Of a DNA stretch of 64,000 nucleotides, positions 32,553-41,680 are shown in pieces. The notes beneath the pieces were generated by a model that worked only from the letters and a program-made list of their open reading frames with translations, did no database searches and was not told where the DNA came from. Source of the DNA: Brochothrix thermosphacta DSM 20171 = FSL F6-1036 (GTDB lineage Bacteria > Bacillota > Bacilli > Lactobacillales > Listeriaceae); contig NZ_CP145608.1 in assembly GCF_036884295.1 (NCBI RefSeq), positions 2,314,285 through 2,378,284 of the forward strand, given 5' to 3'. Both the position numbers and the translations under genes were made by a program. The stretch's first letter is position 1. Each line of letters opens with the position of its first letter.

Positions 32553-34053
32553 TTTTTTATCCAATTTCGATAATAAAAATTATCGTTCACGCACTGAAAA
32601 AAAAGCAGAAGAAAGCTCTGAAAAAGCTACATCGTCACAAACAGATGCTACTTCTACTCCTGAAATAGAAAAAAAGACAGTGGCCCACAAAAAGCAAAAG
32701 CCTATTCCATCTCGTGTTGATATGAAGAAAGCAGCAGCGAATCCAACTGATATGGACCCTAATGAAAATACGCAAATCGATCCTACGTACGCTAAACGTA
32801 AACGTCGTAAACGTATTTTAACAGCTGCCATTTCAATTATTCTTATCGCTTTAATTTGGTGGATATACTACAGTATGACTCATGTTAAGTTACCGAACTT
32901 TGTCGATAAAAACATTAGTGAGGTGCGTACTTGGTCAAATGAACAAAATGTGAAGCTACAGGTCGAACAAAAATATGATACTAAAACTGAACCAAATATT
33001 GTACTCTCACAAGAACAACAAGCTGATACTAACATCAAAAAAGGCGGCAATTTAATTGTTACAATCAGTATCGGTCCTAATCCTGATGAACAACTCAAAC
33101 TGCCTAATTTTTCTGAAATGACTAAAGCTGAGGCTCAGACTTGGGTAGATAAGGAAAAAGCTGAAAACATTACAATTACTGATGACTTCAACAAAAAAAT
33201 CGCGAAAGGGAAATTCATCAAGCAGACTTTCCCAAGCTCGGATGTCACTGCCGACAATTATAAGCGTAAAGATCAACTCGTGTTATATTTCTCTAAAGGT
33301 GAAGAAATATTTGAGAAAAACATCGAATTGCCAAACTTCTCTAAGAAAACTAAAGACGAGGTTTCTGAATGGGGTAAAACAAACGATGTGAAAATCACTT
33401 TCGAAAATGGAACAGCTGACGGAGCAGAAATTGGAACTGTCATCTCACAAAACTTTTCAAAAGGCACCAAAGTTGCGAAAAAATCGACATTAGTTGTGAC
33501 AATTGCAACACTAAAAGTTCCTAATTTTGCTGATTACACGATTGAATCCGCTGGTGAAATCGAAGGTATCACTGCAAGTGTGAAAAAACAATTCTCTGAA
33601 TCAGCTCCCTATGGTAGCTTAATTTCACAATCTCTTGAAGCTGGTACCTTCATTACTAACAAAGAAGGCGATGCAACAGTCAAAGTTGTTTATTCAGCCG
33701 GTCGTCCGTACTTGAAGAGCTATTTCGGCACACTTGAAGGGCAACTAGCAGAAGATTTTTATAATGATTATAAAGCAAATGGGGCTAATATCACTTATAC
33801 AACTTATAGTGTTGATTCAGATGAAGAAAAAGGTACTGTGGTTAAAATGAGTAATTATAACGCCTATGTATCGATGAATTATACTGTTTCACTCGGTATT
33901 AGTAATGGAAAAGGTTATACACCTTCTGCTGAAAATACCGAAAAAAACACTGATACTGATGCTATCGATGACGATACTGCTGAAAATGATCCAAAAGATA
34001 CCAAAACTAAAGACGATAAAAAAGATACAGCAACTAATGTTGATGCTGAATAA
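32545..34053 (+). CDS. Kinase-less PASTA-domain membrane protein
   Basis: 502 residues. A charged cytoplasmic N-terminus (1-90, Lys/Glu/Thr-rich), one membrane helix (about 91-111) and at least four extracellular PASTA repeats starting with (L/V)PNF at about 116, 186, 260 and 328, plus a degenerate fifth to about 460. The tail is Asp/Thr/Lys-rich. No kinase domain is present: the N-terminus is too short. PASTA repeats of PrkC/StkP bind muropeptides or wall precursors. The ATG at 32545 with AAGGGGG upstream, overlapping the ATPase stop, is the start; the frame is open further upstream inside the ATPase gene. Possibly a sensor or anchor partner of the ABC transporter. Confidence 0.85.
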   Translation: MSDFLSNFDNKNYRSRTEKKAEESSEKATSSQTDATSTPEIEKKTVAHKKQKPIPSRVDMKKAAANPTDMDPNENTQIDPTYAKRKRRKRILTAAISIILIALIWWIYYSMTHVKLPNFVDKNISEVRTWSNEQNVKLQVEQKYDTKTEPNIVLSQEQQADTNIKKGGNLIVTISIGPNPDEQLKLPNFSEMTKAEAQTWVDKEKAENITITDDFNKKIAKGKFIKQTFPSSDVTADNYKRKDQLVLYFSKGEEIFEKNIELPNFSKKTKDEVSEWGKTNDVKITFENGTADGAEIGTVISQNFSKGTKVAKKSTLVVTIATLKVPNFADYTIESAGEIEGITASVKKQFSESAPYGSLISQSLEAGTFITNKEGDATVKVVYSAGRPYLKSYFGTLEGQLAEDFYNDYKANGANITYTTYSVDSDEEKGTVVKMSNYNAYVSMNYTVSLGISNGKGYTPSAENTEKNTDTDAIDDDTAENDPKDTKTKDDKKDTATNVDAE

Positions 34054-34063
34054 CAACATAATT

Positions 34064-34095
34064 ACAGACTCCTAAATTTAGGAGTCTGTTTTTTT
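34064..34095 (+). terminator. Terminator of the ABC-PASTA operon
   Basis: ACAGACTCCTAAATTTAGGAGTCTGT folds as a perfect stem and is followed by seven T. Confidence 0.93.
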
Positions 34096-34448
34096 GACTC
34101 TATATCAAATAGTGCTAATATCGTAGCGGATTTATCCGCTTTACGAGAGTAGTATGGGTGCTGACATTGTGCGAAGTTATGAGCTTACAAGGACAGTATG
34201 GGACGCAGCGACTGCGAGTACCACTCCATTATTCAAGCAGTTGAGTACCTCCCTTTATGTTAATTCCTTAAGAGTGCCAATAAGTTTTTCATAATTAGAT
34301 ACTCAAAAACACCTTATCAAAAAGACTGATAACAAGTCTCCTAATGATAAGGTGTTTTTGATGATTTTCGAACTATTCTTATAGTGAGCTTTATTCTATA
34401 TAGTTAGCACCAATAAAATTCCCTTTCATTATTTATATTAGATTAATA
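34096..34448. other. 353-bp intergenic region with hairpins, no gene seen
   Basis: No plausible coding frame. GCGGAT-TT-ATCCGC (near 34126-34139) and CGCAG...CTGCG form small hairpins, and CAGTATGGGACGC and a related GAGTAGTATGGGTGC give a loose internal repeat. At 34304-34360 a terminator-like structure closes the downstream gene. The base composition of 34110-34260 is more GC-rich than the surrounding intergenic DNA, so it may be a remnant or a small RNA. I do not recognise it. Confidence 0.4.
34304..34360. terminator. Long hairpin terminator (16-bp arms)
   Basis: CAAAAACACCTTATCA (34304-34319) pairs perfectly with TGATAAGGTGTTTTTG (34345-34360), and the loop holds a second stem AGACT/AGTCT. 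T runs lie at both ends. It lies about 90 bp beyond the natB-like stop and can act on either strand. Confidence 0.7.
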
Positions 34449-35693
34449 TCACTTCTCTCTTCTAATTGTTTTTTTTATAATTTTACTAAAAGATACCTCT
34501 GGTGCTAATAGGGATTCTTTGTAACTTCTGCTTGCGATATAAGATAACAAGATAATCATTGCAATTGCTAGTACTAACGAAAGTAAAAGCTCGTAAACAT
34601 TTACATCTCTTGATGTCATACGAAATAACATCGTAAAAGGTGAAAAGAAAGGAATATAACTGGTCAACTTTATCAAACTATCATTAACCTCATCGATATT
34701 AAATATGATTAGGTAGATTGGAATAAACAAGAGGACATTAATCGGCATAACTGCTTGATTTATATTCTCTAAATTTTTTGTCATCGCTCCAATAATCATC
34801 GCAAAAATAATATACGTCGCTAATCCAATAAAAATATATATAATGCTTATTAGTATCAACAAAACTATATGCAAATTCACTTCTGTATCCATACCTTTTA
34901 CAGAAATAATATCATTATCAAAAAGCCAACAAATTAATATCGTAGCGATTACCACACCTAACTGCGTCAATGCTACCGCGATTAAAGAGAGTATTTTACC
35001 CCATAAATGAAGCAACGGAGAAATACTTGTGAGAATCATCTCCATAACTTTAGAGTTCTTTTCTGTAGCAATCTCTAATGCCGCCTGATTTGAATAACTC
35101 AATATAATAATAAACATTACTGCAATACTAAAATAGACAATATATTGAATGAGTTCAGCTTCTTTACTTGAGTAAGCCGTATCACTTTTTATTTTTTCAG
35201 TTATTATTACATTGCTTTTTCCCAATTTTTCAATTTGTTTAATACTCAAACCGTAGTCATTTGCCCTTTTTTCAAACTGTAGTTTAGACAGCAACAATTG
35301 AATGTTAACTTTTTCACTTTCCTCGACAGCCCCTTTATATATCAATTTAGACTCTATATCTTTATGTTCATTTTCCTTAATAATATAAAACCTTGAAATA
35401 TCATTAGTTTGGATGTTTTTTAATGCGTCACTTGCACTACTCATATGGAACTTTACTTTCGGATTTAATAACTCATTATTATTCTTTATTTCCTGATATA
35501 TTTTCGCGTTATTAGTTACAATCGCAACATTACTAACTTCTTCAGAAACAAACCACTGCTTAATATTATCAAAATTTAAAAGTCCTACAACCCCGATTAC
35601 TAATATAAGTGCCAGCGATACGAAAGATACACTACAAACTTTTTGACGGTATGTGAACTTGAATACGAGCCAAAATTTATTCATCTGTATCAC
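34449..35693 (-). CDS. natB: ABC-2 type permease (NatB-like)
   Basis: 414 residues: N-terminal helix (about 20-40), an extracellular domain (about 45-175) and five to six C-terminal helices. The segment KNSKVMEMILTSISPLLHLWGKI is characteristic of NatB/ABC-2 exporters. In B. subtilis NatAB exports Na+; similar pairs export antibiotics or lipids. It overlaps the ATPase gene by 17 bp. Assignment to Na+ rests on family resemblance only. Confidence 0.82.
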   Translation of the reverse strand: MIQMNKFWLVFKFTYRQKVCSVSFVSLALILVIGVVGLLNFDNIKQWFVSEEVSNVAIVTNNAKIYQEIKNNNELLNPKVKFHMSSASDALKNIQTNDISRFYIIKENEHKDIESKLIYKGAVEESEKVNIQLLLSKLQFEKRANDYGLSIKQIEKLGKSNVIITEKIKSDTAYSSKEAELIQYIVYFSIAVMFIIILSYSNQAALEIATEKNSKVMEMILTSISPLLHLWGKILSLIAVALTQLGVVIATILICWLFDNDIISVKGMDTEVNLHIVLLILISIIYIFIGLATYIIFAMIIGAMTKNLENINQAVMPINVLLFIPIYLIIFNIDEVNDSLIKLTSYIPFFSPFTMLFRMTSRDVNVYELLLSLVLAIAMIILLSYIASRSYKESLLAPEVSFSKIIKKTIRREK

Positions 35694-36585
35694 TTCCTTT
35701 TTTATTCATAATCTCTAGGAAAACATCTTTTATTGACGGTTCTTGTATTTCAAATCTAGTAATAAATTTTTGTTTTTTTACTTCTTGGAATATTTTGTGA
35801 CACGTATCTTCATCCTTAACTTTTAATGTCAGAACATTTTTTTGTTGTATTACCTCTTGCACACCTTCAATATCTTTTAAATAGCTCATATCTATATCAC
35901 TAGCAATCACGATTGATTTATACTGCAGTTTATTCTTCACTTCAGTTATTGTGCCGTAGGCTTTTAATCTGCCATCATTTAAAATAGCTACTTTATTACA
36001 AAGCTCTTCTATATGCTCTAAACGGTGTGAACTAAAAATAATAGTAGTGCCTTGTTCATTTAATTCTATTATCGCTTCTTTTAAAATTTCGACATTTATC
36101 GGGTCCAGACCACTAAAGGGTTCATCTAAAATCAAAAGTTCTGGATTGTGTATGATACTAACTATTAGTTGTATCTTTTGCTGGTTGCCTTTCGATAGCT
36201 CTACTATCTTTTTATGTGTATATTGAATCACACTGAATTTTTCCAGCCAATAATCTGCATTTTTTATAATAGTTTTTTTATTTAATCCTTTCAAACTCCC
36301 CATGAAAATAAGTTCCTCCATCACAGTTAAATTAGAATGAAGGCCTCTTTCTTCAGGAAGAAATCCGATGTTATCAAAATCTTTTTTTGTGAATTCTATA
36401 CCTTTAAATAAGATTGTACCGCTAGTTGGGTTTAATAAACCCAGTATTATTCTAAATGTTGTTGATTTCCCTGCTCCATTCTGTCCTAAAAAGCCAAGCA
36501 TATCACCTTTCTCAAGTTCTAAATTAAGATTATCTAATACGATATGCTCTTTGAATTTTTTTGTTATATTTTTCACGCGTAACAT
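35677..36585 (-). CDS. natA: ABC transporter ATP-binding protein (NatA-like)
   Basis: 302 residues: Walker A GFLGQNGAGKSTTF, Q-loop FLPEERGLHSNLT, signature variant LSKGNQQKIQL, Walker B LLILDEPFSGLDP, switch His FSSHRLEHIEEL, and a C-terminal regulatory domain (about 225-300). The LSKGNQQK signature with the E-R-G-L Q-loop is usual for NatA/YhaQ-type ATPases. RBS AAAGGAG before ATG. First gene of the pair. Confidence 0.87.
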   Translation of the reverse strand: MLRVKNITKKFKEHIVLDNLNLELEKGDMLGFLGQNGAGKSTTFRIILGLLNPTSGTILFKGIEFTKKDFDNIGFLPEERGLHSNLTVMEELIFMGSLKGLNKKTIIKNADYWLEKFSVIQYTHKKIVELSKGNQQKIQLIVSIIHNPELLILDEPFSGLDPINVEILKEAIIELNEQGTTIIFSSHRLEHIEELCNKVAILNDGRLKAYGTITEVKNKLQYKSIVIASDIDMSYLKDIEGVQEVIQQKNVLTLKVKDEDTCHKIFQEVKKQKFITRFEIQEPSIKDVFLEIMNKKGSDTDE

Positions 36586-36974
36586 TTATACATCTCCTTT
36601 ATATAGCTGCTGTATTTATAACTAGTAAAAAGAATGAATTTTGAAAATTCTGTTTTTTATAAACTTAAAAAAATTTAATATTTGTGCATCATATCTAATA
36701 GCTATTTATGATAATAAAAAATGCCTTTTGTATATTTTTGTGGTAAAAATACCTATTACCATCAATCTATCATACACAAGTTTCTTTGTATACATCAATC
36801 GCATTATACAGTTAATTAGAACCATTCAAATTGAATTAAAATGATTATGCGATTATTTATACCTATGCATTTATACATTAATCAGAACAGTTTATAATAC
36901 ATTCAAAAAATACGTCATTAAGCGCATTTTTGCATTCCGTCTACAAAGTAGCAAGCCACATTCCTAGAAAATTA
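36586..36974. other. Very AT-rich 390-bp intergenic region, no gene seen
   Basis: The stretch between natA and the terminator near 36974 is strongly AT-rich. A 67-codon frame at 36641-36844 has no RBS, and its hydrophobic composition is what AT-rich noise gives. Promoter elements for natA should lie within the first 100 bp, but I could not single one out. Confidence 0.5.
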
Positions 36975-37014
36975 AAAGCACTTCTTGACAGAGATTGTCA
37001 AAAAGTGCTCTTTT
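36974..37014 (-). terminator. Terminator after the DUF1846 gene
   Basis: AAAAGCACTT and TTGACA pair with TGTCAA and AAGTGC-TTTT across 36974-37014, with a short GAGAT loop. The T-run on the minus strand lies at the far end. Confidence 0.8.
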
Positions 37015-37035
37015 AAATAAAATAGGCTTGATTAC

Positions 37036-38544
37036 TTAAATATAATACAGATTATCTGATGGATAGACTGGATCACAGGTGATATCTAAACCTAATTTAC
37101 GGAGTGTTTGTTCATCATTATCATTCAACATCACTGTCGAATGCGCTTGAACGCCATTTAATTCAGATAACTTATCGTAAGCTAACTGCGCCGTTGGGTT
37201 TGTTACCGCACTAATTGCTAAAGCAATTAATACTTCGCTTGCACTAAGTGCCGTCAGTTTATGATGTAACTCATTTTTTTTCATTTCTTGAATCGTTTCT
37301 AAAATAACAGGTGATAATAATAAAATCTCATCTGATATATTAGCAAATGTCTTGATAGCATTAAGAATCGCTGCCGCACAGGTATCCATCAATGCTGTTG
37401 TTTTTCCTGTGATAATACGACCGTCATTTAGCTCTAATGCAATCACAGCAGGCATATCATTGTTACCTGTCGTTTCTTTGAGACGCATTGCATAATCACG
37501 TGCAGGTTGCACAGATTTACGATCTTTTTTCTTGAGCTCAACTTCTTCCATAATCAACTTGATGCGATTTAAAGTATCTTCATCTAAAAGTCCCTTTTTA
37601 AAATCACATTCTGTGGCAAAACAACGACGAATAATTTCTTGTTTCGATGCTTCTTGAATTGCAGCATCGTCTGTAATACCAAAACCAACACGGTTAACAC
37701 CCATATCAGTTGGTGAATGATAGACAGATTCTTTACCTGTAATTTTTTCAATCATTCGTTTAATGACTGGGAACGTTTCAACATCGCGATTATAGTTAAC
37801 CGCTACTTCTTGATACGAATCATAGTGAAATGAATCAATCATATTCACATCTTTCAAGTCAACTGTTGCTGCTTCATAAGCGATATTGAGTGGGTGCTTC
37901 AAGGGTACATTCCAAACAGGGAATGTCTCAAATTTAGAGTACCCTGCTTCGCGACCTTGATGACTTTCATGATAAAGTTGATTTAAACAAGTTGCTAATT
38001 TACCGCTACCAGGTCCTGGTGCAGTGACAACGACAATCGGTTTTGTTGTTGGAATATAAGCATTTTTGCCAAATCCTTCTTCGCTAACAATTTTATCAAT
38101 ATTAGAAGGATAATCTTCGATTGCAGCGTGTTTAAACACCTTAATATCACGGCGCTCTAGCTTGTTAATAAATAATTTTGTAGAGGGCTGACCACTATAA
38201 CGTGTGATGACAACACTGTTAACTTCTAAGCCAAATTCACGTAACTCATCAATTTGTCTCAAAATATCTTTGTCGTATGTAATACCATAATCACCACGTA
38301 CTTTATTACGTTCAATGTCGCCTGCGTAAACGCACATCAAAATTTCTGTCTTATCTTTTAGCTTTTGTAACAATTTAATTTTGGCATCTTCATCAAATCC
38401 AGGTAACACACGTTTAGCATGTTTATCACCAATCAATTTACCGCCAAATTCTAAATAGAGTTTATCATAGTCATTAACACGTTCTAAAATATATTTTGAT
38501 TGCTCTTCAATATATTTTTGTGGATCGAATCCTACTTTTGTCAT
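37036..38544 (-). CDS. DUF1846 (UPF0371) family protein
   Basis: 502 residues, the usual length of this widely conserved Firmicute family. It begins [19 protein letters not shown] and holds a phosphate-loop-like motif [22 protein letters not shown] at about residues 180-200, and [19 protein letters not shown] later. Structures show two Rossmann-like domains but no agreed function. ATG 38544 is chosen: GGGGGCC lies 7 bases upstream. Monocistronic. Confidence 0.9.
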   Translation of the reverse strand: MTKVGFDPQKYIEEQSKYILERVNDYDKLYLEFGGKLIGDKHAKRVLPGFDEDAKIKLLQKLKDKTEILMCVYAGDIERNKVRGDYGITYDKDILRQIDELREFGLEVNSVVITRYSGQPSTKLFINKLERRDIKVFKHAAIEDYPSNIDKIVSEEGFGKNAYIPTTKPIVVVTAPGPGSGKLATCLNQLYHESHQGREAGYSKFETFPVWNVPLKHPLNIAYEAATVDLKDVNMIDSFHYDSYQEVAVNYNRDVETFPVIKRMIEKITGKESVYHSPTDMGVNRVGFGITDDAAIQEASKQEIIRRCFATECDFKKGLLDEDTLNRIKLIMEEVELKKKDRKSVQPARDYAMRLKETTGNNDMPAVIALELNDGRIITGKTTALMDTCAAAILNAIKTFANISDEILLLSPVILETIQEMKKNELHHKLTALSASEVLIALAISAVTNPTAQLAYDKLSELNGVQAHSTVMLNDNDEQTLRKLGLDITCDPVYPSDNLYYI

Positions 38545-38701
38545 TTTAAGGCCCCCGTTAATTTTGTCGCTCATTTTATTTTCCGTGTATTCAACACATT
38601 CTTCTCTATTATAGACGATTGAGATAGATTGACAACCTCTTATAGCGATTAATTCAATCGCAAAATGGCAAGGTTTTTACATAATGCGACATAAGCTATT
38701 G

Positions 38702-38738
38702 AGGAAGGTCTCTAAAAGACTATTCTAGAGACTTTCCT
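38702..38738. other. Inverted repeat between MazG-like and DUF1846 genes
   Basis: AGGAAGGTCTCTA (38702-38714) pairs with TAGAGACTTTCCT (38726-38738) with one mismatch. No T-run follows on the minus strand, so termination is uncertain; it could also be a regulatory site for the DUF1846 gene. Confidence 0.4.
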
Positions 38739-38823
38739 AATAACCGTAGCATCTTATCTCTACTTAATAGACTTCTCGAAAGCAGCTAATTAAGTTACAT
38801 CCAACACACCAAAAATTTTATCA

Positions 38824-39141
38824 TTACATCGTATCTTTACCCATATGAGCTTCCCATTTAGCTGTCTTCTTCTCTAACAATTCACTAAAAGTAGCTTCAG
38901 TTGCCGTATCTTCTGCTGATAATTTTTCAAACAACGCCAATGCTACCAAAATAACATCTACACATTCTTCCTGTGCATCTGCCATCGATAATTTTTTATA
39001 AACGCTGCCACTACTATTACCAGCTGATAAAATTGCTTGAGCGACTTCGCCAGTTTCTTCAGCTAATTTCAAAGCCATTTGTTCTAATGTTTTAGGTTCA
39101 CGCTTTGCTAATGCTAATATTGATTGAATATTATTTTGCAT
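38824..39141 (-). CDS. MazG-like nucleotide pyrophosphohydrolase
   Basis: 105 residues of all-alpha NTP-PPase fold: LKLAEETGEVAQAIL holds the metal-binding E-E-x-x-E type motif, and DAQEECVDVILVALAL the second acidic site. It should hydrolyse non-canonical or excess nucleoside triphosphates. ATG 39141 is selected, with AAGGGG 8 bases upstream. It follows the DUF1349 gene by 22 bp and is likely co-transcribed. Confidence 0.83.
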   Translation of the reverse strand: MQNNIQSILALAKREPKTLEQMALKLAEETGEVAQAILSAGNSSGSVYKKLSMADAQEECVDVILVALALFEKLSAEDTATEATFSELLEKKTAKWEAHMGKDTM

Positions 39142-39163
39142 GCCTTCATCCCCTTTATTTTGA

Positions 39164-39766
39164 TTATGTATACGCTTCTTCTTTATCCGCAAAACCTTTT
39201 TCGTAGTGCAATTCACTCATTTCAACTTCTAACTTATCGCCTTGGGGGCTACAAGCATATACACCGATTTGCAGTGGTTCGGCTGTGGGTTCCATGTGAA
39301 ACAAGCGGATTGTCTCCCACTTTTCACCCTCTATAGAAGTTGCAACATAAACAGTTTCGCGGATTTTTATTATTCTGAAATAATAGCTATCACGGTCAGG
39401 TACTGCCATTGTTGCCCAATCAGAAAAGCCATCTTTTGTTACAACTGAACCTAATTTATTATCTGCCTCTGGGATATATTCAACAGATGTTTTTGCCCAG
39501 TTACCTTCATCTAATCGCAACATTAATCCGGCTTGATCATACCTTTGCTGTGGCAACATTTTTATTTTCACTGAGAATAAAAAATTATCTACTGCTTCAG
39601 TACTTAAAAAATGACCATCATCACGTTTAAAACCATAGTGTGTTTGTTGCCAAAAGTCCGTGTCTTTTTTCGTTGTGACAATCAACAGCTCTTTTTCTGT
39701 ATCCACCTGCATTTCTGCTGGTGCATTATACCAAGACATTGTTGGATATAAATCATTAAATGTCAT
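39164..39766 (-). CDS. DUF1349 domain protein (concanavalin-like fold)
   Basis: 200 residues filling one DUF1349 domain: FWQQTHYGFKRDDGHFL, DQAGLMLRLDEGNWAKTSVEY and YYFRIIKIRETVYVATSIEGEKW. The fold is a beta-sandwich related to laminin/concanavalin lectins and xylosidase C-termini. No signal peptide, so cytoplasmic. Function unknown; carbohydrate binding is possible. Confidence 0.83.
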   Translation of the reverse strand: MTFNDLYPTMSWYNAPAEMQVDTEKELLIVTTKKDTDFWQQTHYGFKRDDGHFLSTEAVDNFLFSVKIKMLPQQRYDQAGLMLRLDEGNWAKTSVEYIPEADNKLGSVVTKDGFSDWATMAVPDRDSYYFRIIKIRETVYVATSIEGEKWETIRLFHMEPTAEPLQIGVYACSPQGDKLEVEMSELHYEKGFADKEEAYT

Positions 39767-39931
39767 ACTCTTTTGCCCCCTTTATTAAAATGAGTATTCT
39801 CTCTCTTATTTTAGCATGATTGTGAGATAAACTCTTGTGACTTCAATCCTTAGGCTGATATCTTTGCTTTCAAGCCATTCTTTGTTAGAGTGGGGGTATA
39901 TTTGTGATACACTCACAGACATCATATCGTT

Positions 39932-39948
39932 AGTTAACGTCGTTAACT
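39932..39948. promoter_or_regulatory. Perfect 17-bp palindrome, candidate operator
   Basis: AGTTAACGTCGTTAACT has perfect 8-bp arms around one central base, immediately upstream of the RBS of the luciferase-family gene. No T-run follows, so it is a protein-binding site or 5' leader hairpin, not a terminator. A plausible promoter lies just upstream (TTGTTA, 17 bp, TGATAC). Confidence 0.6.
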
Positions 39949-39967
39949 CAGAAAAGGAGTTTTTTTC

Positions 39968-40966
39968 ATGAAATTAAGTATTTTAGATCAGGCTGTTGTT
40001 CCCAAAAACACCGATGCAAGCGAGGCGCTAAACAATGCCGTTGAGCTTGCAATTGTGGGTGAAGAATTAGGTTATGAACGTATTTGGTTAGCAGAACATC
40101 ATAATAACGAAGGTATTGCCAGTTCTGCACCCGAAATAACAATGGCTCATATCGCGGCTAAAACAAAACGTATTCATGTTGGTTCTGGCGGTACGATGGT
40201 GATGCATTACGCACCTTACAAGCTTGCTGAAACATTTAAAACACTCAGTGCACTTTCGCCCGGTCGTGTTGATTTCGGCGCTGGACGCGCACCAGGAGGC
40301 GATCATTATTCAACTATGGCACTATCAGAAGGACGTCCACCAGCTTATGACTCCGCCTATACAAAAATTAGAGAAGCGCTCGCCTTGATGAATGACCAAA
40401 TGCCAGAGAACCCACTCTATCATAATGCTTTTGCTGTGCCACTTAACGTCACATTACCCACCGCTTGGTTACTTGGTTCTACAGGTGATAGCGCCTACCA
40501 AGCAGGTCGCATGGGACTTGGTTATTCTTACGCTCAGTTTTTCACAGGGAAAATGGAACCTGATGTTTTCAAACGTTACCGTGAAAGTTTTTCACCCTCT
40601 TACTTCATGGAAAAACCTAACATCATTGTTTGTTATATGATTACTGTCGCTGAAACGATTGAAGAAGCAGAATACGAAGCATTGCCTGCTGATATCTCAC
40701 GTTTAAACTTAATGAGAGGTCGGTTAGAACAACGTCTTTCTCCTGAAGAAGCACAAAATTATCCCTTAACAGAGCGTGATCGTTTGGCGATTAGTGAGAA
40801 TCGTAAAGCACATCTTGTAGGTACACCTGCAATGATTAAAGATATGCTAGAAGCAGAGCAAGCCTTACACGGTTTTGATGAAGCAATGATTTTATGTCCA
40901 CCTTATGCACAATCAAAACGTCTTGAAATGTACCGTTTGTTAGCTGATACCTTTATAACACAATAA
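39968..40966 (+). CDS. Luciferase-like monooxygenase (YceB/YhbW-type)
   Basis: 332 residues with the same N-terminal plan as the YtmO-like protein in this window: KLSILDQAVVPKNTDASEAL, IWLAEHHNNEGIASSAPEI and VDFGAGRAPGGDHYST. It belongs to the single-component flavin-dependent LLM class; the substrate is unknown. Monocistronic, with a clear terminator. The operator-like palindrome in its leader suggests inducible expression. Confidence 0.85.
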   Translation: MKLSILDQAVVPKNTDASEALNNAVELAIVGEELGYERIWLAEHHNNEGIASSAPEITMAHIAAKTKRIHVGSGGTMVMHYAPYKLAETFKTLSALSPGRVDFGAGRAPGGDHYSTMALSEGRPPAYDSAYTKIREALALMNDQMPENPLYHNAFAVPLNVTLPTAWLLGSTGDSAYQAGRMGLGYSYAQFFTGKMEPDVFKRYRESFSPSYFMEKPNIIVCYMITVAETIEEAEYEALPADISRLNLMRGRLEQRLSPEEAQNYPLTERDRLAISENRKAHLVGTPAMIKDMLEAEQALHGFDEAMILCPPYAQSKRLEMYRLLADTFITQ

Positions 40967-40972
40967 ATAAAA

Positions 40973-41026
40973 GAACCGACCTCAAAAGTTAGATCACCAT
41001 CTAATTTTTTGAAGGTCGGTTTTTTT
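40973..41026 (+). terminator. Terminator after the luciferase-family gene
   Basis: AACCGACCT (40974-40982) pairs with AGGTCGGTT (41013-41021), with a further inner stem TTAGAT/ATCTAA, followed by T residues. Confidence 0.88.
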
Positions 41027-41086
41027 GGGGGCTAATATGGGCGTTACACCTAATTTGCAGCGTTAAACAGCTTACTTTTTTTATTT

Positions 41087-41551
41087 TTAATCCATTCTTT
41101 TTAAAAAGTCTTTATCAATTTGCACAGCATATTTCTCCATAATTGCTGTCCAAACCTCACCTGTTGGATCACCTGTTTCAGTGAAAATCGTTTGCATTTT
41201 TTCTATTTGAGCCGCACTGATCTTATCATCAATTGCTTTACCCGAAGCAGTAACATAGACGTTTTTCTTACGTTTATCCTCACTGTTTTGAATAGTTTCG
41301 ACCCACCCTTTGTCCACTAACTCTTGCATGGGACGGTTCAATGCTTGCTTGGTAATATCCAGCACATCTAATAATTCCTTCACCGTCAGACCAGGCATCC
41401 GCACTACAAAAAATAAAATACGTCGATGAACCTTGCTCAACTGATAGTGTTCAACTAAATCATCCGCTGTTTTGATAAACGAACGGTAACCAAAATAAAA
41501 CAAGGCGAGCTTCTTATCAAAGTCTACTTTTTTATCTGCCAATATACTCAT
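41087..41551 (-). CDS. MarR-family regulator
   Basis: 154 residues; winged HTH VRMPGLTVKELLDVLDITKQALNRPMQEL and wing WVETIQNSEDKRKKNVYVT. Divergent from the keto acid decarboxylase gene; the intergenic palindrome overlapping the decarboxylase promoter makes it the probable regulator. MarR proteins respond to phenolics, oxidants or metabolites. Confidence 0.87.
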   Translation of the reverse strand: MSILADKKVDFDKKLALFYFGYRSFIKTADDLVEHYQLSKVHRRILFFVVRMPGLTVKELLDVLDITKQALNRPMQELVDKGWVETIQNSEDKRKKNVYVTASGKAIDDKISAAQIEKMQTIFTETGDPTGEVWTAIMEKYAVQIDKDFLKRMD

Positions 41552-41608
41552 TCCTTCCCGCCATAATAATGTGTTAATTATAGCATATTTCAGAAAATTG
41601 AATTATAG

Positions 41609-41647
41609 GTCAATCAAGTTGACTTATTATACCGATAGGGCTATAGT
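41609..41647 (+). promoter_or_regulatory. Promoter of the keto acid decarboxylase gene with overlapping palindrome
   Basis: TTGACT (41619-41624), 17 bp and TATAGT (41642-41647) form a strong sigma-A promoter. GTCAA-N5-TTGAC (41609-41623) is a palindrome over the -35 box. Binding there, presumably by the divergent MarR protein, would repress the decarboxylase. Confidence 0.68.
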
Positions 41648-41680
41648 GTAATTGAAATAGAATATTAGGAGGAGATAGAC

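Noticed and set aside
36641-36844. 67-codon hydrophobic frame
   Set aside because: No RBS, extremely AT-rich, no recognisable pattern.
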